This document shows, in pieces, positions 1 through 8,469 of a stretch of DNA of 64,000 nt. Numbering within the stretch: position 1 is the stretch's first letter; each line of letters begins with the position of its first letter. The position numbers and the translations under genes are program-made. Below the pieces are notes generated by a model, which saw nothing but the letters and a program-made list of their open reading frames with translations, made no database searches and was not told the origin of the DNA. Source of the DNA: Betaproteobacteria bacterium. GTDB lineage: Bacteria > Pseudomonadota > Gammaproteobacteria > Burkholderiales > Usitatibacteraceae. The stretch lies in the NCBI GenBank assembly GCA_016720855.1, contig JADKJU010000005.1, positions 448,587 to 512,586 of the forward strand, written 5' to 3'.

Positions 1-699
1 GAACAGCAGGACTCCCAGCGGAGCGATCCCGAGGAACCAGTCGCGCCAGGAGATGTTCAGCTTGAGTGTCTTCGCGACCAGTTCCAGCCCCAGTAGATTG
101 GGCGCGTTGGCAGTCAGGAACATGGTGCTGGTGACGGCGCAGGCCGCGAGCCCCGTCCACATCAGGTACGCGCCCATCTTGCGCGCGCTCTCGCCCGGGT
201 GGGAGTCGAAGAGCGCCGGGATGTTCTTGACGATCGGGAAGATCGTGCCGCCGCTGCGCGCGGTGTTCGACGGCATGAAGGGCGCGAGGAACAGGTCCGA
301 CAAGGCCACTGCGTAGCCCAGGCCCAGGGTCTTCTTCCCGAGCAGCTTCACGAGGTTCAGCGCGATGCGCTTGCCCAGCCCGCTCTTCTCGTATCCCAGA
401 CCGAAGATGTAGGCCACGAAGATCAGCCAGATCACGTTGTTGGAGAACCCGGACAGCGCCCACTTGATCGATTCGGAGGGCTTGCCGCTGATGAGGTTGA
501 GCATTGCCGCCACGGACACGCCAAGCAGGCCGATGACGGAGCCCGGGATCGGCTCCGTGATGAGCGCCACAATGACGGTGGCGAACAGCGCGAAGTAGTA
601 CCAGGCGGTCGGGGCGAGTCCCGCTGGCACGGGAATCAGGATCAGAACCGCCCATACCGCCAGGGGAATCAGGATGCTCGCGAATCGCTTCTTGTCCAT
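1..699 (-). CDS. DASS-family dicarboxylate/tartrate transporter, partial (C-terminus off the left edge)
   Basis: An open frame of 233 codons runs from an ATG at 699 to the window edge, so only the N-terminal half is visible. The protein is strongly hydrophobic, with membrane segments from about residue 7 and recurring Gly/Pro/Asn-rich turns. It contains PSNTARSGGT near residue 138, typical of the CitT/TtdT/YflS branch of divalent anion:sodium symporters, and TANAPN near residue 195. Family members exchange tartrate, citrate or other dicarboxylates for succinate across the inner membrane. It starts 9 bases after the stop of the tartrate dehydratase beta gene on the same strand, so it is probably the uptake partner of that enzyme (TtdT-like). 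The exact substrate is inferred from context. Confidence 0.8.
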   Translation of the reverse strand, partial: MDKKRFASILIPLAVWAVLILIPVPAGLAPTAWYYFALFATVIVALITEPIPGSVIGLLGVSVAAMLNLISGKPSESIKWALSGFSNNVIWLIFVAYIFGLGYEKSGLGKRIALNLVKLLGKKTLGLGYAVALSDLFLAPFMPSNTARSGGTIFPIVKNIPALFDSHPGESARKMGAYLMWTGLAACAVTSTMFLTANAPNLLGLELVAKTLKLNISWRDWFLGIAPLGVLLF

Positions 700-708
700 G
701 ATCGGTGC

Positions 709-1320
709 CTATTTGATGAAGCCAATCTGGCCGTTGATCCGCTCGAGGATGGCTTCCTTCTTCGAATTGAACTGCGCCTTGTTCTTCTCGATCAGGTTGT
801 TGCCCTTGGTGTCGATGGAGATGATCAGGGGTCCGAATTCCTTGACCCGGTTCACCCACAGGGTTTCGGGCATGCCGAGGTCCTGCCATTCGGCGGCCTC
901 GATCTCCTCGACCTGCGTGGCGGCCAGCACGGCGCAGCCGCCGGGAAAGATGGCGTGCACGGCGCCGTACTGCTTGCAGCCTTCCACGGTCTCCGGTCCC
1001 ATGCCACCCTTGCCGATGATCAGCTTCACGCCGGTCTGCGCGATGAAGTCCTTCTCGAACTTCTCCATGCGCATGCTGGTCGTCGGGCCGATGGACACCA
1101 TCTCGAACTTGCCGTCGTCCTTCTTCCGGACGATGGGGCCGGCGTGGAAGATGGCGCCGCCGCGGACATCCACGGGCAACTCGCGCTTCTGTTCGATCAG
1201 GCGCCGATGCGCGACGTCGCGGCAGGTGACGAGGTGGCCGGTCAGGTAGACGACGTCGCCCACGTTCAGGTCGGCCAGGTCTTCGTCCTTGATGGGCGTG
1301 GTGAGTATTTTCTTGTTCAC
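709..1320 (-). CDS. ttdB: L(+)-tartrate dehydratase beta subunit (fumarase class I C-terminal type)
   Basis: A 203-residue protein that matches the beta (swivelling) domain of class I hydro-lyases. The motif GPTTSMRMEKF near residue 79, GKGGMG near residue 101 and a FPGGCAVLAA stretch are typical of TtdB/FumA C-terminal domains. With the alpha subunit it dehydrates L-tartrate to oxaloacetate in the cytoplasm. I chose the GTG at 1320 as start because it overlaps the TGA of the alpha gene in a GTGA arrangement and gives the normal family length; the same frame stays open further upstream, but that part is antisense-like arginine-rich sequence. A fumarase or other tartrate-stereoisomer activity cannot be excluded from sequence alone. 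Confidence 0.88.
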   Translation of the reverse strand: MNKKILTTPIKDEDLADLNVGDVVYLTGHLVTCRDVAHRRLIEQKRELPVDVRGGAIFHAGPIVRKKDDGKFEMVSIGPTTSMRMEKFEKDFIAQTGVKLIIGKGGMGPETVEGCKQYGAVHAIFPGGCAVLAATQVEEIEAAEWQDLGMPETLWVNRVKEFGPLIISIDTKGNNLIEKNKAQFNSKKEAILERINGQIGFIK

Positions 1321-2216
1321 AGCACTGCTCCCTTGTGCGAGACGATGTCGTAGCGGCCATCGGCGTGCAGGCGGATGCGGCCGCGCCGGTGGGACCAGCA
1401 GCCGGTGGACACGGCCACGCCGATCGTCGAGGGGTGGCGCGCGGACGACTCGATGTTCACGCCCATCACGCTCGCGCTGCCGGTCAGGCCCTGCGGGCCG
1501 ATTCCCAACTCGTTCAGCCCTTCTTCGAGAAGTGTTTCCATCTTGGCCGCGCCAGGGTCCGCATGATGCGAAGCCACGGAGCGCATCAGCGCCTTCTTCG
1601 ACAGGCGGGCCGCCGTTTCGACGGCCGTGGACACGCCGACGCCGACCAGGAGCGGTGGGCACGCGTTGACGCCGCGGGCCGTGATCACATCGAACACGAA
1701 CTTGGCCACGCCTTCGTAGCCTTCCCCGGGCATCAGCACCTTAGCCGACCCCGGCAACGTGCAGCCACCGCCGGCCATGTATACGTCGATGGTCACGCCG
1801 TCGTCCTTCGGGACGATTTCCCAGTCGAGCCAGGGAGCCTTGGTGCCGGTATTGGTGCCGGTGTTCTTCTCGACAAACGTCTCCACGGCGTTGTGCCGAA
1901 GCGGCGAATTGCGCGTGGCTTCAAGCGTTGCATTGCGCAGGACATCCTCGAGCTCGCCCAGCAGCGGGAACTTCGCGCCGGCGGTGATGAAGTACTGGAT
2001 GACGCCGGTGTCCTGGCAGCTCGGGCGATCGAGCTTGCTGGCCGCGTCCTGGTTCTCCGCCATCGAAAGGTAGATCGCCTTGGCGAGCGGCTTCGTTTCC
2101 TTCGCGCGAAGCTCCGCCAGCTTCGACTCCACGTCGGTGGGTAGGTGTTTGCCGATGTAGGCGGTGAACTTCGCCATCGTGTCGGTGAGGTTTCGGACAG
2201 CTGCCTGGTTTTCCAC
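1317..2216 (-). CDS. ttdA: L(+)-tartrate dehydratase alpha subunit (4Fe-4S hydro-lyase)
   Basis: A 299-residue protein of the fumarase class I N-terminal family, the Fe-S half of the two-subunit tartrate dehydratase. Candidate cluster-ligand cysteines are in RPSCQDTG (near residue 68), VNACPPLL (near 187) and STGCWSHRR (near 274), in the places expected for TtdA. The start is GTG at 2216, preceded five bases upstream by a strong AGGAGGT ribosome site. The gene leads a ttdA-ttdB-transporter operon and is divergent from a LysR regulator. Fumarases of this class are single polypeptides of about 500 residues, so the split form favours tartrate dehydratase. Confidence 0.9.
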   Translation of the reverse strand: MENQAAVRNLTDTMAKFTAYIGKHLPTDVESKLAELRAKETKPLAKAIYLSMAENQDAASKLDRPSCQDTGVIQYFITAGAKFPLLGELEDVLRNATLEATRNSPLRHNAVETFVEKNTGTNTGTKAPWLDWEIVPKDDGVTIDVYMAGGGCTLPGSAKVLMPGEGYEGVAKFVFDVITARGVNACPPLLVGVGVSTAVETAARLSKKALMRSVASHHADPGAAKMETLLEEGLNELGIGPQGLTGSASVMGVNIESSARHPSTIGVAVSTGCWSHRRGRIRLHADGRYDIVSHKGAVL

Positions 2217-2316
2217 TAGCGACCTCCTCTTGGGGATAGAAGGATGCTAGCGCGTTCCCTGGGAGATATAATCATCCATCAGGCAAGCTATTTGTGCCAT
2301 TTAGGAAACAATCAAA
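2217..2316. promoter_or_regulatory. Divergent promoter region between ttdA and the LysR gene
   Basis: The 100-bp gap holds the start region of two divergent genes. A TATAAT hexamer on the plus strand at 2267-2272 lies about 45 bases before the regulator ATG. No good -35 is visible, as expected for an activated or weak promoter. LysR-type regulators usually bind such shared gaps, so an operator with a T-N11-A core is expected here, but I could not single one out. Confidence 0.45.
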
Positions 2317-3225
2317 ATGCGGACGGATCTTGCGTTCTTCTCGACGTTGGTCAAGAGCGGAAGCCTGACCGCTGCGGCCAGGGAGTTCGATGTCACGCCA
2401 TCGGCCGTGAGCAAATGGCTCGCGCAACTCGAGTCCCGTCTAGGCGTGAGGCTGATCGCGCGCAACACCCGCCGCATCAGCCTGACGAACGAGGGCGAGG
2501 TCTACCTGACCGAAGGCCGGCGGATCTTGGCCGAGATTGATGACCTCGAGAGAACCATCGCGAGCAGCAAAGCGGCGCCCGTTGGCCTTCTGAGAGTGAA
2601 TGCGACGCTGGGCTTCGGGCGCAGTTTCATCGCGCCGGCCATCTCGAAGTTCTCGGCGCAATACCCGCACCTGGAGATCCAGCTTCTCCTGACCTCCCGC
2701 CCGCTGAGCCTTGCCGAAGGGGCGGCCGACATCGGCATTCGCTTCGGCGAGCCTCCCGACGCCCGCGTGACGGCTCGCAAGATCGCAAACCATCGACGCC
2801 GGATCTTCGCTTCACCCAGCTATCTCAAGGAACGCGGCCGGCCCCAGGTGCCGCACGACCTCACGCATCACAACTGCCTCATCGTGCGACAGGACGACGT
2901 AGCGTACGGGCAATGGCACTTCACCAAGGGGCGGAAGTCCGAGACGATCAAAGTCCGCGGGAACCTCAGCAGCAACGACGGCGCGGCGGTCCTGGTCTGG
3001 GCGTTGAAGGGGCGGGGAATCCTGATGCGCTCTGAGTGGGATGCGGCGCCATTCGTTCGAAGTGGGCAACTGGAAGTGCTGCTGGACGAATATGGGCTAC
3101 CGCCGGCCGACATCTATGCCCTGTATCCGCAGAAGCAGAACCTCGCCGCGAAGGTGCGCGTGTTCGTCGAATTCCTGGTGGCGCACTTTGGGCAAGGGTC
3201 GGGGAAGGAGCGAATTCAGTGGTGA
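2317..3225 (+). CDS. LysR-type transcriptional regulator of the tartrate cluster
   Basis: A 302-residue LysR-family regulator. The N-terminal winged helix-turn-helix (residues 1-60) has the usual FFSTLVKSGSLTAAA and TPSAVSKWLAQLE pattern, followed by a linker helix and a periplasmic-binding-like effector domain from about residue 90 to 290. It resembles the DmlR/TtdR subgroup, whose members control malate or tartrate dissimilation. It is divergent from ttdA, which is the classical arrangement for a LysR activator, so it probably senses tartrate or a related hydroxy-acid and regulates ttdAB and the transporter. A purine-rich AGGAAAC precedes the ATG. The effector is inferred, not seen. Confidence 0.88.
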   Translation: MRTDLAFFSTLVKSGSLTAAAREFDVTPSAVSKWLAQLESRLGVRLIARNTRRISLTNEGEVYLTEGRRILAEIDDLERTIASSKAAPVGLLRVNATLGFGRSFIAPAISKFSAQYPHLEIQLLLTSRPLSLAEGAADIGIRFGEPPDARVTARKIANHRRRIFASPSYLKERGRPQVPHDLTHHNCLIVRQDDVAYGQWHFTKGRKSETIKVRGNLSSNDGAAVLVWALKGRGILMRSEWDAAPFVRSGQLEVLLDEYGLPPADIYALYPQKQNLAAKVRVFVEFLVAHFGQGSGKERIQW

Positions 3226-3518
3226 CCCCGATCTCGCCTCGATCGCATTCCTGAAGGCACGAGCGGGCAGGCGAGCGAATCCGTTCGGCAGCAATTTGTG
3301 ACTAGTCCGGAGTTACGGTGCTGCGTGGCCTTAATCATCAACCTGTGTGCATGCAGTCGGCGTCCAGTGGAAGCCTGGAACTTCCGTTTTGGGTCGATCG
3401 TGACCGCTCACGATCTGCCTTTGAATAACTGCTTTCAGGCGCATCTGCGCACCGGCCATTCGCGATGCACGAGCTTCTCTGTCCAGCCCCTCAGCGCTGG
3501 CCGAACTCGTCGACAAAT

Positions 3519-3761
3519 TTAGGTCTGCGCGGGTTGCCGGGCAGCCTGGCGAGTCCGCAGTACCTCGAAGCCCCGGCGCAGCAAGTAGCTGCGCACGAGG
3601 GACACAGCCGTGAAGATCAACCCGATCCAGAGATTCTGCGAAACAGTCGGGTGCATGCCGAAGAGCGGGAACACCAGGATCTGGGCAATGACTGCCACCA
3701 CGAAGCCGACAATCACGTTGGCGATTGATTCCATCAGGGACATCCAACGGGTCTGCATCAA
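3519..3761 (-). CDS. Small phage-type membrane protein (DUF7220-like)
   Basis: An 80-residue protein with two hydrophobic segments, roughly residues 10-35 and 43-62, and a basic C-terminal tail. The pattern of short helix, QILVFPLFG and WIGLIFTAVSLVRSY matches the small DUF7220 proteins often found in prophage early regions; the assignment is from memory of that family's pattern. Its ATG overlaps the stop of the upstream methyltransferase gene by four bases, so it is the last gene of the leftward phage operon. Function unknown. It marks the left end of the recognisable prophage-derived segment; 3226-3518 before it holds nothing I recognise. Confidence 0.65.
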   Translation of the reverse strand: MMQTRWMSLMESIANVIVGFVVAVIAQILVFPLFGMHPTVSQNLWIGLIFTAVSLVRSYLLRRGFEVLRTRQAARQPAQT

Positions 3762-5038
3762 GGCGATTCTTCCGAGGGCCGAGACTTGCCGTCGCCAGTG
3801 AGACTATCAAATGCCGCGCCATCGCTCTCCCGAGTAGCCTGCTTTCCAGACCATTCCTGCCACCGGCGCACGATTACATCGACGTACTGCGGATCGAGTT
3901 CGATCAGCGCCGCCCGCCGTTGCGCCTTCTCTGCCGTAATGAGGGTGGTGCCGGATCCGCCAAAGGGATCGAGCACGAGTTGCCCTGGCCGGCTTGAGTT
4001 CCGGACGGCACGCTCGACCAGCTCGACCGGCTTCATGGTCGGGTGCAGGTCGTTCTTCTGCGGCTTCTTGATCTGCCACACGTCGCCCTGGTCCCGGTCG
4101 CCGCACCAATGGCGCTGGGATCCGTCCGGCCAGCCGTAGAGGATCGGTTCGTACTGGCGCTGGTAGTCGGCGCGACCCATGGTGAAGGTGTTCTTGGCCC
4201 AGATGATGAAGGTGGACCAATGGCCGCCCGCGGCGCGAAAGGCTGCCTGCAGGACGTCCAGCTCACTGGAGGACATCGCGACGTACACGGCGCCCTGGCA
4301 GCGGGCGAGCATCGGCGTCAGTGCCGCCAGGATGAAGTCGTAGAACCCATCCCCCAGGTTGTCGTTCAGGATCGCGCGATCCTTGCCGCGCATCTTGTCC
4401 TTGGCCGAGTTGGCGTAGTTCACGTTGTAGGGCGGATCCGTGAACACCATGTCCACCAGCCCGTCTCCGAGCAGCTTCTGGTACGACTCGGCCAATGTGG
4501 CATCGCCGCATAGCAACCGGTGCTGGCCCATGACCCAGATGTCGCCGGGGCGGGAGATCGGATTCTCCGTGAGCTCGGGAACGGCATCGTCGTCGGTGTC
4601 GCCACTTCTGGCACCGTTCTCATCTGCCAGGAGTTCGGCCAGTGCATCGGCATCGAAGCCGGTGAGCGCGAGATCGACGTCCTCATCCTGCAGGGCAGCG
4701 AGTTCCGTCCGAAGCACGTCGTCGTCCCAGCCCGCGTTCTCCGCGATCCGGTTGTCGGCAATGACCAACGCGCGGCGCTGCGTCGGCGTCAGGTGATCCA
4801 GCACGACCACCGGCACCGTCGAGAGTCCCAGCTTCTGCGCGGCGGCGAGCCTTCCGTGGCCGGCGACAATCACACCATCGGCCCCGGCGAGGATCGGGTT
4901 TGTGAAACCGAACTCGGCGATCGAGGCCGCGATCTGCGCGACCTGGTCCTCCGAGTGGGTGCGTGCGTTGCGACCGTAGGGGAGCAGTTTGGCCGTCGGC
5001 CACCGCTCGATCTTGTCGGCTAGCCAGGATGAGGTCAT
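3758..5038 (-). CDS. ParB-domain / DNA adenine-or-cytosine-N4 methyltransferase fusion, copy 1
   Basis: A 426-residue fusion. Residues 15-110 form a ParB/Srx-like domain with the signature GVIVAGHGRLAAAQKLG. From about residue 165 follows an N6/N4 amino-methyltransferase domain with the catalytic motif TDPPYN near residue 199 and the SAM-binding motif DPFGGSGTT near residue 356. The order (DPPY before FxGxG) is that of beta-class enzymes. Such fusions are common in phages and protect viral DNA from host restriction or alter regulation. It overlaps the previous gene (copy 2) by four bases and the next by four, so all three are translated together. Target sequence unknown. Confidence 0.9.
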   Translation of the reverse strand: MTSSWLADKIERWPTAKLLPYGRNARTHSEDQVAQIAASIAEFGFTNPILAGADGVIVAGHGRLAAAQKLGLSTVPVVVLDHLTPTQRRALVIADNRIAENAGWDDDVLRTELAALQDEDVDLALTGFDADALAELLADENGARSGDTDDDAVPELTENPISRPGDIWVMGQHRLLCGDATLAESYQKLLGDGLVDMVFTDPPYNVNYANSAKDKMRGKDRAILNDNLGDGFYDFILAALTPMLARCQGAVYVAMSSSELDVLQAAFRAAGGHWSTFIIWAKNTFTMGRADYQRQYEPILYGWPDGSQRHWCGDRDQGDVWQIKKPQKNDLHPTMKPVELVERAVRNSSRPGQLVLDPFGGSGTTLITAEKAQRRAALIELDPQYVDVIVRRWQEWSGKQATRESDGAAFDSLTGDGKSRPSEESP

Positions 5039-6435
5039 GCCGCGGCCTCCGTGAGGTAGAGCCGCTCCCTGCGGACCTCCTCAAACAACTGTCCGGTAGC
5101 CACCAGCGTCACCGGTTGGCCAGGGTAGTTCTGCTGAAAGCGCTTGATGGCGACGTCCACGTACTCGGGCGCGATCTCGACCGAACGGCAGGCGCGCCCC
5201 TTTCGCTCGGCCGCCAACATCGTCGTGCCGCTTCCGCCGAAGGGTTCGAATACGATGTCGCCCTTGGCCGAATAGGCCTCGATCACGAATTCGGGCAGCG
5301 CCACCGGAAACACGGCCGGGTGGTCGATGTCCTGGCCGATCCTGCCTTTGTGGCGCATGACGCGGATGACGGAATCCGGGATCCGGGTCTCCTGCGTGGG
5401 CAGGCCCGCGTGGGTCCAGCCGCCGACGTCCCCGGCCTTGCTCCGCATGGCAGTGGAGGAACCATCTGCTCGTAGGTGCGAGTCCTGGCCGGCGTGCTTA
5501 CAGGGGACGATCTTGTTGGGCTTGCGGCTCTGGCGGTTGAAGTGGAAGACGAACTCGAAGCTCGGCGCCAACCGACCCGCCCAGTCGCCGGGCATCCCGG
5601 GCCCCTGGTCCCACACGTACCAAGCGAAGCGCCGCCAGCCTTGGGTCCGCATCCACTCGAGCCACGCATCCCAATACGGGATGTACTCGTTGTCCCGATG
5701 GATGAGCCCCAGGTTCACGAGCACCTGGCCATCCTCAGCTATCGGGACCCGAGCGAACACGCCACGCATTAGGCCGTCCCAATCGGCGATGCCGCCGCTG
5801 GTGTAGTCGCGCTGGTTCCCGTAGGGCGGGGAGGTAAAGCAGAGGCGCGCCTGCGAGCCCTCCATCAGCGCCGCGACCACGGCGGCGTCACTGGCATCGC
5901 CACAGATCAGGCGATGGGCCCCGAGGAGCCATACGTCGCCCGGCCGGGAGACTGGCACCGCTGGGGCCTCGGGCACTTCATCGGCCGCGTCCGGTCCGTC
6001 GGCGTCGTTCTCTTGGTCGCCTCCTCGGTCAGCATCGTCTGCCAGCAGGGCCTCGATCTCGGTGGCGTCGAATCCAGTGAGCGCCAGGTCGTAACCCGCC
6101 TCCGTGAGTTCCGCCAGCTCTAAGGCCAGCAGCTCGTCGTTCCAGCCGGCGTCAAGCGCCAGGCGATTGTCCGCGATGATGTAGGCGCGCTTCTGCGTGG
6201 GCGAGAGGTGCGCAAGCTCAATCACCGGCACCTCGGCAAGGCCCAGCTTTCGCGCGGCCGCGAGTCGTCCGTGGCCCGCGATGATTCCGTTTGCGCCATC
6301 CACCAGGACGGGCGAGGTCCAGCCGTACTCGACGATGCTGGCCGCAATCTTCGCGACTTGCTCTTCGCTATGGGTGCGCGGATTGCGAGCGTATGGGATC
6401 AGCGTCTCGACCTTCCGGTATTCGACGTTAAGCAT
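5035..6435 (-). CDS. ParB-domain / DNA methyltransferase fusion, copy 2
   Basis: A 466-residue protein with the same design as its downstream neighbour: a ParB-like domain (GIIAGHGRLAAARKLG near residue 52), an acidic linker around residues 130-165, then a methyltransferase domain. Here the catalytic motif is TSPPYG near residue 203, and the SAM motif is EPFGGSGTT near residue 397. Serine in place of aspartate in the first position is usual for cytosine-N4 enzymes, so the two neighbours may modify different bases. The sequences differ clearly outside the motifs, so this is not a recent duplication. It begins the three-gene overlapped block and is divergent from the broken nuclease gene at 6552. 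Confidence 0.88.
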   Translation of the reverse strand: MLNVEYRKVETLIPYARNPRTHSEEQVAKIAASIVEYGWTSPVLVDGANGIIAGHGRLAAARKLGLAEVPVIELAHLSPTQKRAYIIADNRLALDAGWNDELLALELAELTEAGYDLALTGFDATEIEALLADDADRGGDQENDADGPDAADEVPEAPAVPVSRPGDVWLLGAHRLICGDASDAAVVAALMEGSQARLCFTSPPYGNQRDYTSGGIADWDGLMRGVFARVPIAEDGQVLVNLGLIHRDNEYIPYWDAWLEWMRTQGWRRFAWYVWDQGPGMPGDWAGRLAPSFEFVFHFNRQSRKPNKIVPCKHAGQDSHLRADGSSTAMRSKAGDVGGWTHAGLPTQETRIPDSVIRVMRHKGRIGQDIDHPAVFPVALPEFVIEAYSAKGDIVFEPFGGSGTTMLAAERKGRACRSVEIAPEYVDVAIKRFQQNYPGQPVTLVATGQLFEEVRRERLYLTEAAA

Positions 6436-6551
6436 GCGTGTGAGCGATCGCCTGTGGAATTGGGTTGCTATCCAGTTTTTGCACTGGCGCGACGATTTGC
6501 GCTACGGTCTCGGCAGATGCCACTTTGGCAGCCGCCTTGAGGGGTCACGCT

Positions 6552-7379
6552 GTGAGTGCGACTTACCAGGACCGACTGAAAGATCACCTCTCCCAGTACA
6601 AGGTCAGCAAGCTTGGGATTACGGCCAACGGCATCTGGACACGAAACAAGCAGGCCTACAGTCACATCCTTCCGGCCGCGCGAAAGTTCGAAAACTTTCT
6701 CGGAGCCTTCCGCGAGGAACTCCGATCCCTGGTTGAGGAAAGCGACGAGATCACCCTCCACAGGGACTTCCACCATCTGAACTCGTCACAGGCGATGTGC
6801 CTGAATCTCTTCTTCCCGCTGGCTGCCGACGAGGAGAAGGAAGACCCTGACTGACGCGCTCGGCGGCGCCCCGACATGGCGCGTGGCAAATCCTGGTCGT
6901 TCGAGAAAGTCCTCGACGAGGAAGAGAACACCAACTTCGACTTCCTCTATCGAACCGGCATCGGCGCCACCGCTTTCTTTGAGATCAAGCTATCGGAGAG
7001 CGGCTTCGGTACGGCCAAGAACGATGAACGACACCGTGGAAAGCTCGCTAAAATCTACGAGCCTCGACTTAGAGAGCGCGTCGATCCCGCGCTGCTCGAA
7101 GAGAAGAAGTTCTTCTCAACCTACCAGCTTTGCCGGAACTTCTCGTACCTGCAGCGCCCCGGAGATCAGCTCTTCATCGTATTTCCGAAGGCGAACAAGG
7201 TACTGACCAAGGAGCTCGACGCGTTTCTTGAGCTGGTCAACGAGAAGTACCGCGGCCACGTGAAGGCGGTTCACCTTGAGGCTTTGGTACCGCGGATCTT
7301 GGACTTGTTGCCGGCAGACGCGACGCGCTTGCGGCAGCACTACCGTGACTTCGCCGCCAAGTACCTTCCCCCGTCGTAA
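6552..7379 (+). pseudogene. PGN_0703-like restriction endonuclease, interrupted
   Basis: Two consecutive open pieces together look like one protein of the PGN_0703-type restriction-endonuclease-like family (recalled pattern). The first begins at a GTG at 6552 with a GAGGGG ribosome site and contains ITANGIWTRNKQAYSHILP and LNSSQAMCLNLFFPL. An in-frame TGA at 6852-6854 stops it. The second resumes in the same frame with SWSFEKVLDEEENTNFDF and FFEIKLSE, which supplies the acidic and E-x-K residues of a PD-(D/E)XK site. Between the stop and the resumption, the +1 frame reads LTDALGGAPTW, which fits the family better, so two compensating single-base shifts are as likely as one nonsense change. 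It is the only plus-strand gene in this part of the prophage region and is divergent from the two methyltransferases. Confidence 0.65.
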
Positions 7380-7403
7380 ACCCAGGGGTGCAAACCGCAA
7401 ACC

Positions 7404-7421
7404 TGCAAACCTAGGTTTGCA
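7404..7421. repeat. 18-bp perfect palindrome after the interrupted nuclease gene
   Basis: TGCAAACCTAGGTTTGCA reads the same on both strands. It is preceded by two further GCAAACC copies at about 7389-7403. It may be a protein-binding site or a weak transcription stop; there is no T-run after it. Confidence 0.5.
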
Positions 7422-7503
7422 CCCTGACGGTAGCGAAGCGCCGGGCTCGCGCCTCCCGCATGGCTCTTCGGCCAGGAAGGACCCGTGAATCGAACGCCGC
7501 AAA

Positions 7504-7537
7504 TGAAAACGCCCGCAGGGCTCAACCTTGCGGGCGC
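7504..7537 (-). terminator. Rho-independent terminator of the toxin-antitoxin operon
   Basis: On the minus strand an 8-bp stem CGCCCGCA / TGCGGGCG closes an 11-base loop and is followed by TTTTC. It lies about 115 bases downstream of the GNAT toxin stop and ends the leftward toxin-antitoxin transcript before the plus-strand nuclease gene. Confidence 0.7.
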
Positions 7538-7649
7538 ATCTTTGCGAAGTAGCTGAATGCTATGCCTTCGATATTTACGCGTCAATCGCTTTTCGATGAA
7601 TTGCAGCCGGCTCCTCACATCGATCATGCCGCGCAGCCAGCTCCCCCAA

Positions 7650-8165
7650 TCACGACACTCCGCGCAACAAGGCTTTGAGATCCTTCATGAGGAGAAACAG
7701 ATGCATCGGGTCGGTCGGACTGGGCTCAAACTCCCATTGCAGGTACCACTTGCGGGCGTCTTCGTCCTTGGCGTGCACCAGTAGCGCGCGAATGCCGGCG
7801 ATGTCGGCCGCCTGCGCCGTCCGCTTTAGCGCGTCCTTCAGCAATGCCTTGCCGAGTCCGACACGCTGGTGATCCCGATTCACCGCAAGCCGGGCCAGGA
7901 TCATCACGGGCACCGGATGCTGCGGCATGCCCTTGGCTACTCTGGCCGCTGCCGCTGCGCGCTCGACACCCCCGACCACCAGGCTGTAGTAGCCAGCGAC
8001 CACGCCGTCGCAGCAGCCCACGTAGGTCTGCGCGCTCTCCGACTGCTGGGCCGTCAGCGCATGGCGCTGCAGGAACTGGTTGAGCGCCGGATTGCCACAG
8101 TCAAAGGACTCGACGGAATCCAGCGAGGCGATCTTCCGGATCGCCTCGAAGCGCCGAGCGGTCAA
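7650..8165 (-). CDS. GNAT-family toxin acetyltransferase (TacT/AtaT type)
   Basis: A 171-residue GCN5-related N-acetyltransferase. The central RLAVNRDHQRVGLGKALL is the acetyl-CoA-binding loop, and the C-terminal WYLQWEFEPSPTDPMHLFL is typical of the TacT/AtaT toxins that acetylate the amino group of charged tRNAs and stop translation. The start I prefer is a TTG at 8165 that overlaps the antitoxin stop by four bases; no ATG or GTG fits the family length, and the frame further upstream is inside the antitoxin gene. Gene order (antitoxin first, overlapping) is standard for this class. Target tRNA unknown. Confidence 0.85.
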   Translation of the reverse strand: MTARRFEAIRKIASLDSVESFDCGNPALNQFLQRHALTAQQSESAQTYVGCCDGVVAGYYSLVVGGVERAAAAARVAKGMPQHPVPVMILARLAVNRDHQRVGLGKALLKDALKRTAQAADIAGIRALLVHAKDEDARKWYLQWEFEPSPTDPMHLFLLMKDLKALLRGVS

Positions 8166-8452
8166 TCCAGTAACCCGCGCTCGGAGAGGAGCTTCCGAAG
8201 CTTCGGCTTCTTGGTGACCGGCCGGTCCAGTGCTGCCTGAAACTCGCGCCACTTGGCTGCTGGCAACTCGAAGCGCCGCCGGTCCGCCAAGGTCTGATTG
8301 GCCGCGGCGATGCCGGCATCCAGGAGAAACTCGCTCACGTTCTTGTGCGCAGTACGTGCAGCCTCCTGAAGCAGTTGCTTCACGGGCGAACTGGCGCGGA
8401 CATCGATCCGCTCAGTCTTGGAGGGAGGGGCGGCACTCATGGGCGATCCCAT
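8162..8452 (-). CDS. DUF1778 antitoxin (TacA-like ribbon-helix-helix)
   Basis: A 96-residue protein. The N-terminal half has a ribbon-helix-helix DNA-binding pattern (TERIDVRASSPVKQLLQEAA), and the C-terminal half is the tail that wraps around the GNAT toxin. Partner antitoxins bind both the operator and the toxin, giving conditional autorepression. Two ATGs, at 8452 and 8440, could start it; I list the longer. It ends in a four-base overlap with the toxin and starts 18 bases after the upstream phage gene, so it may also be read from the phage operon. Confidence 0.85.
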   Translation of the reverse strand: MGSPMSAAPPSKTERIDVRASSPVKQLLQEAARTAHKNVSEFLLDAGIAAANQTLADRRRFELPAAKWREFQAALDRPVTKKPKLRKLLSERGLLD

Positions 8453-8469
8453 TGACGATTGAGGGCCCA

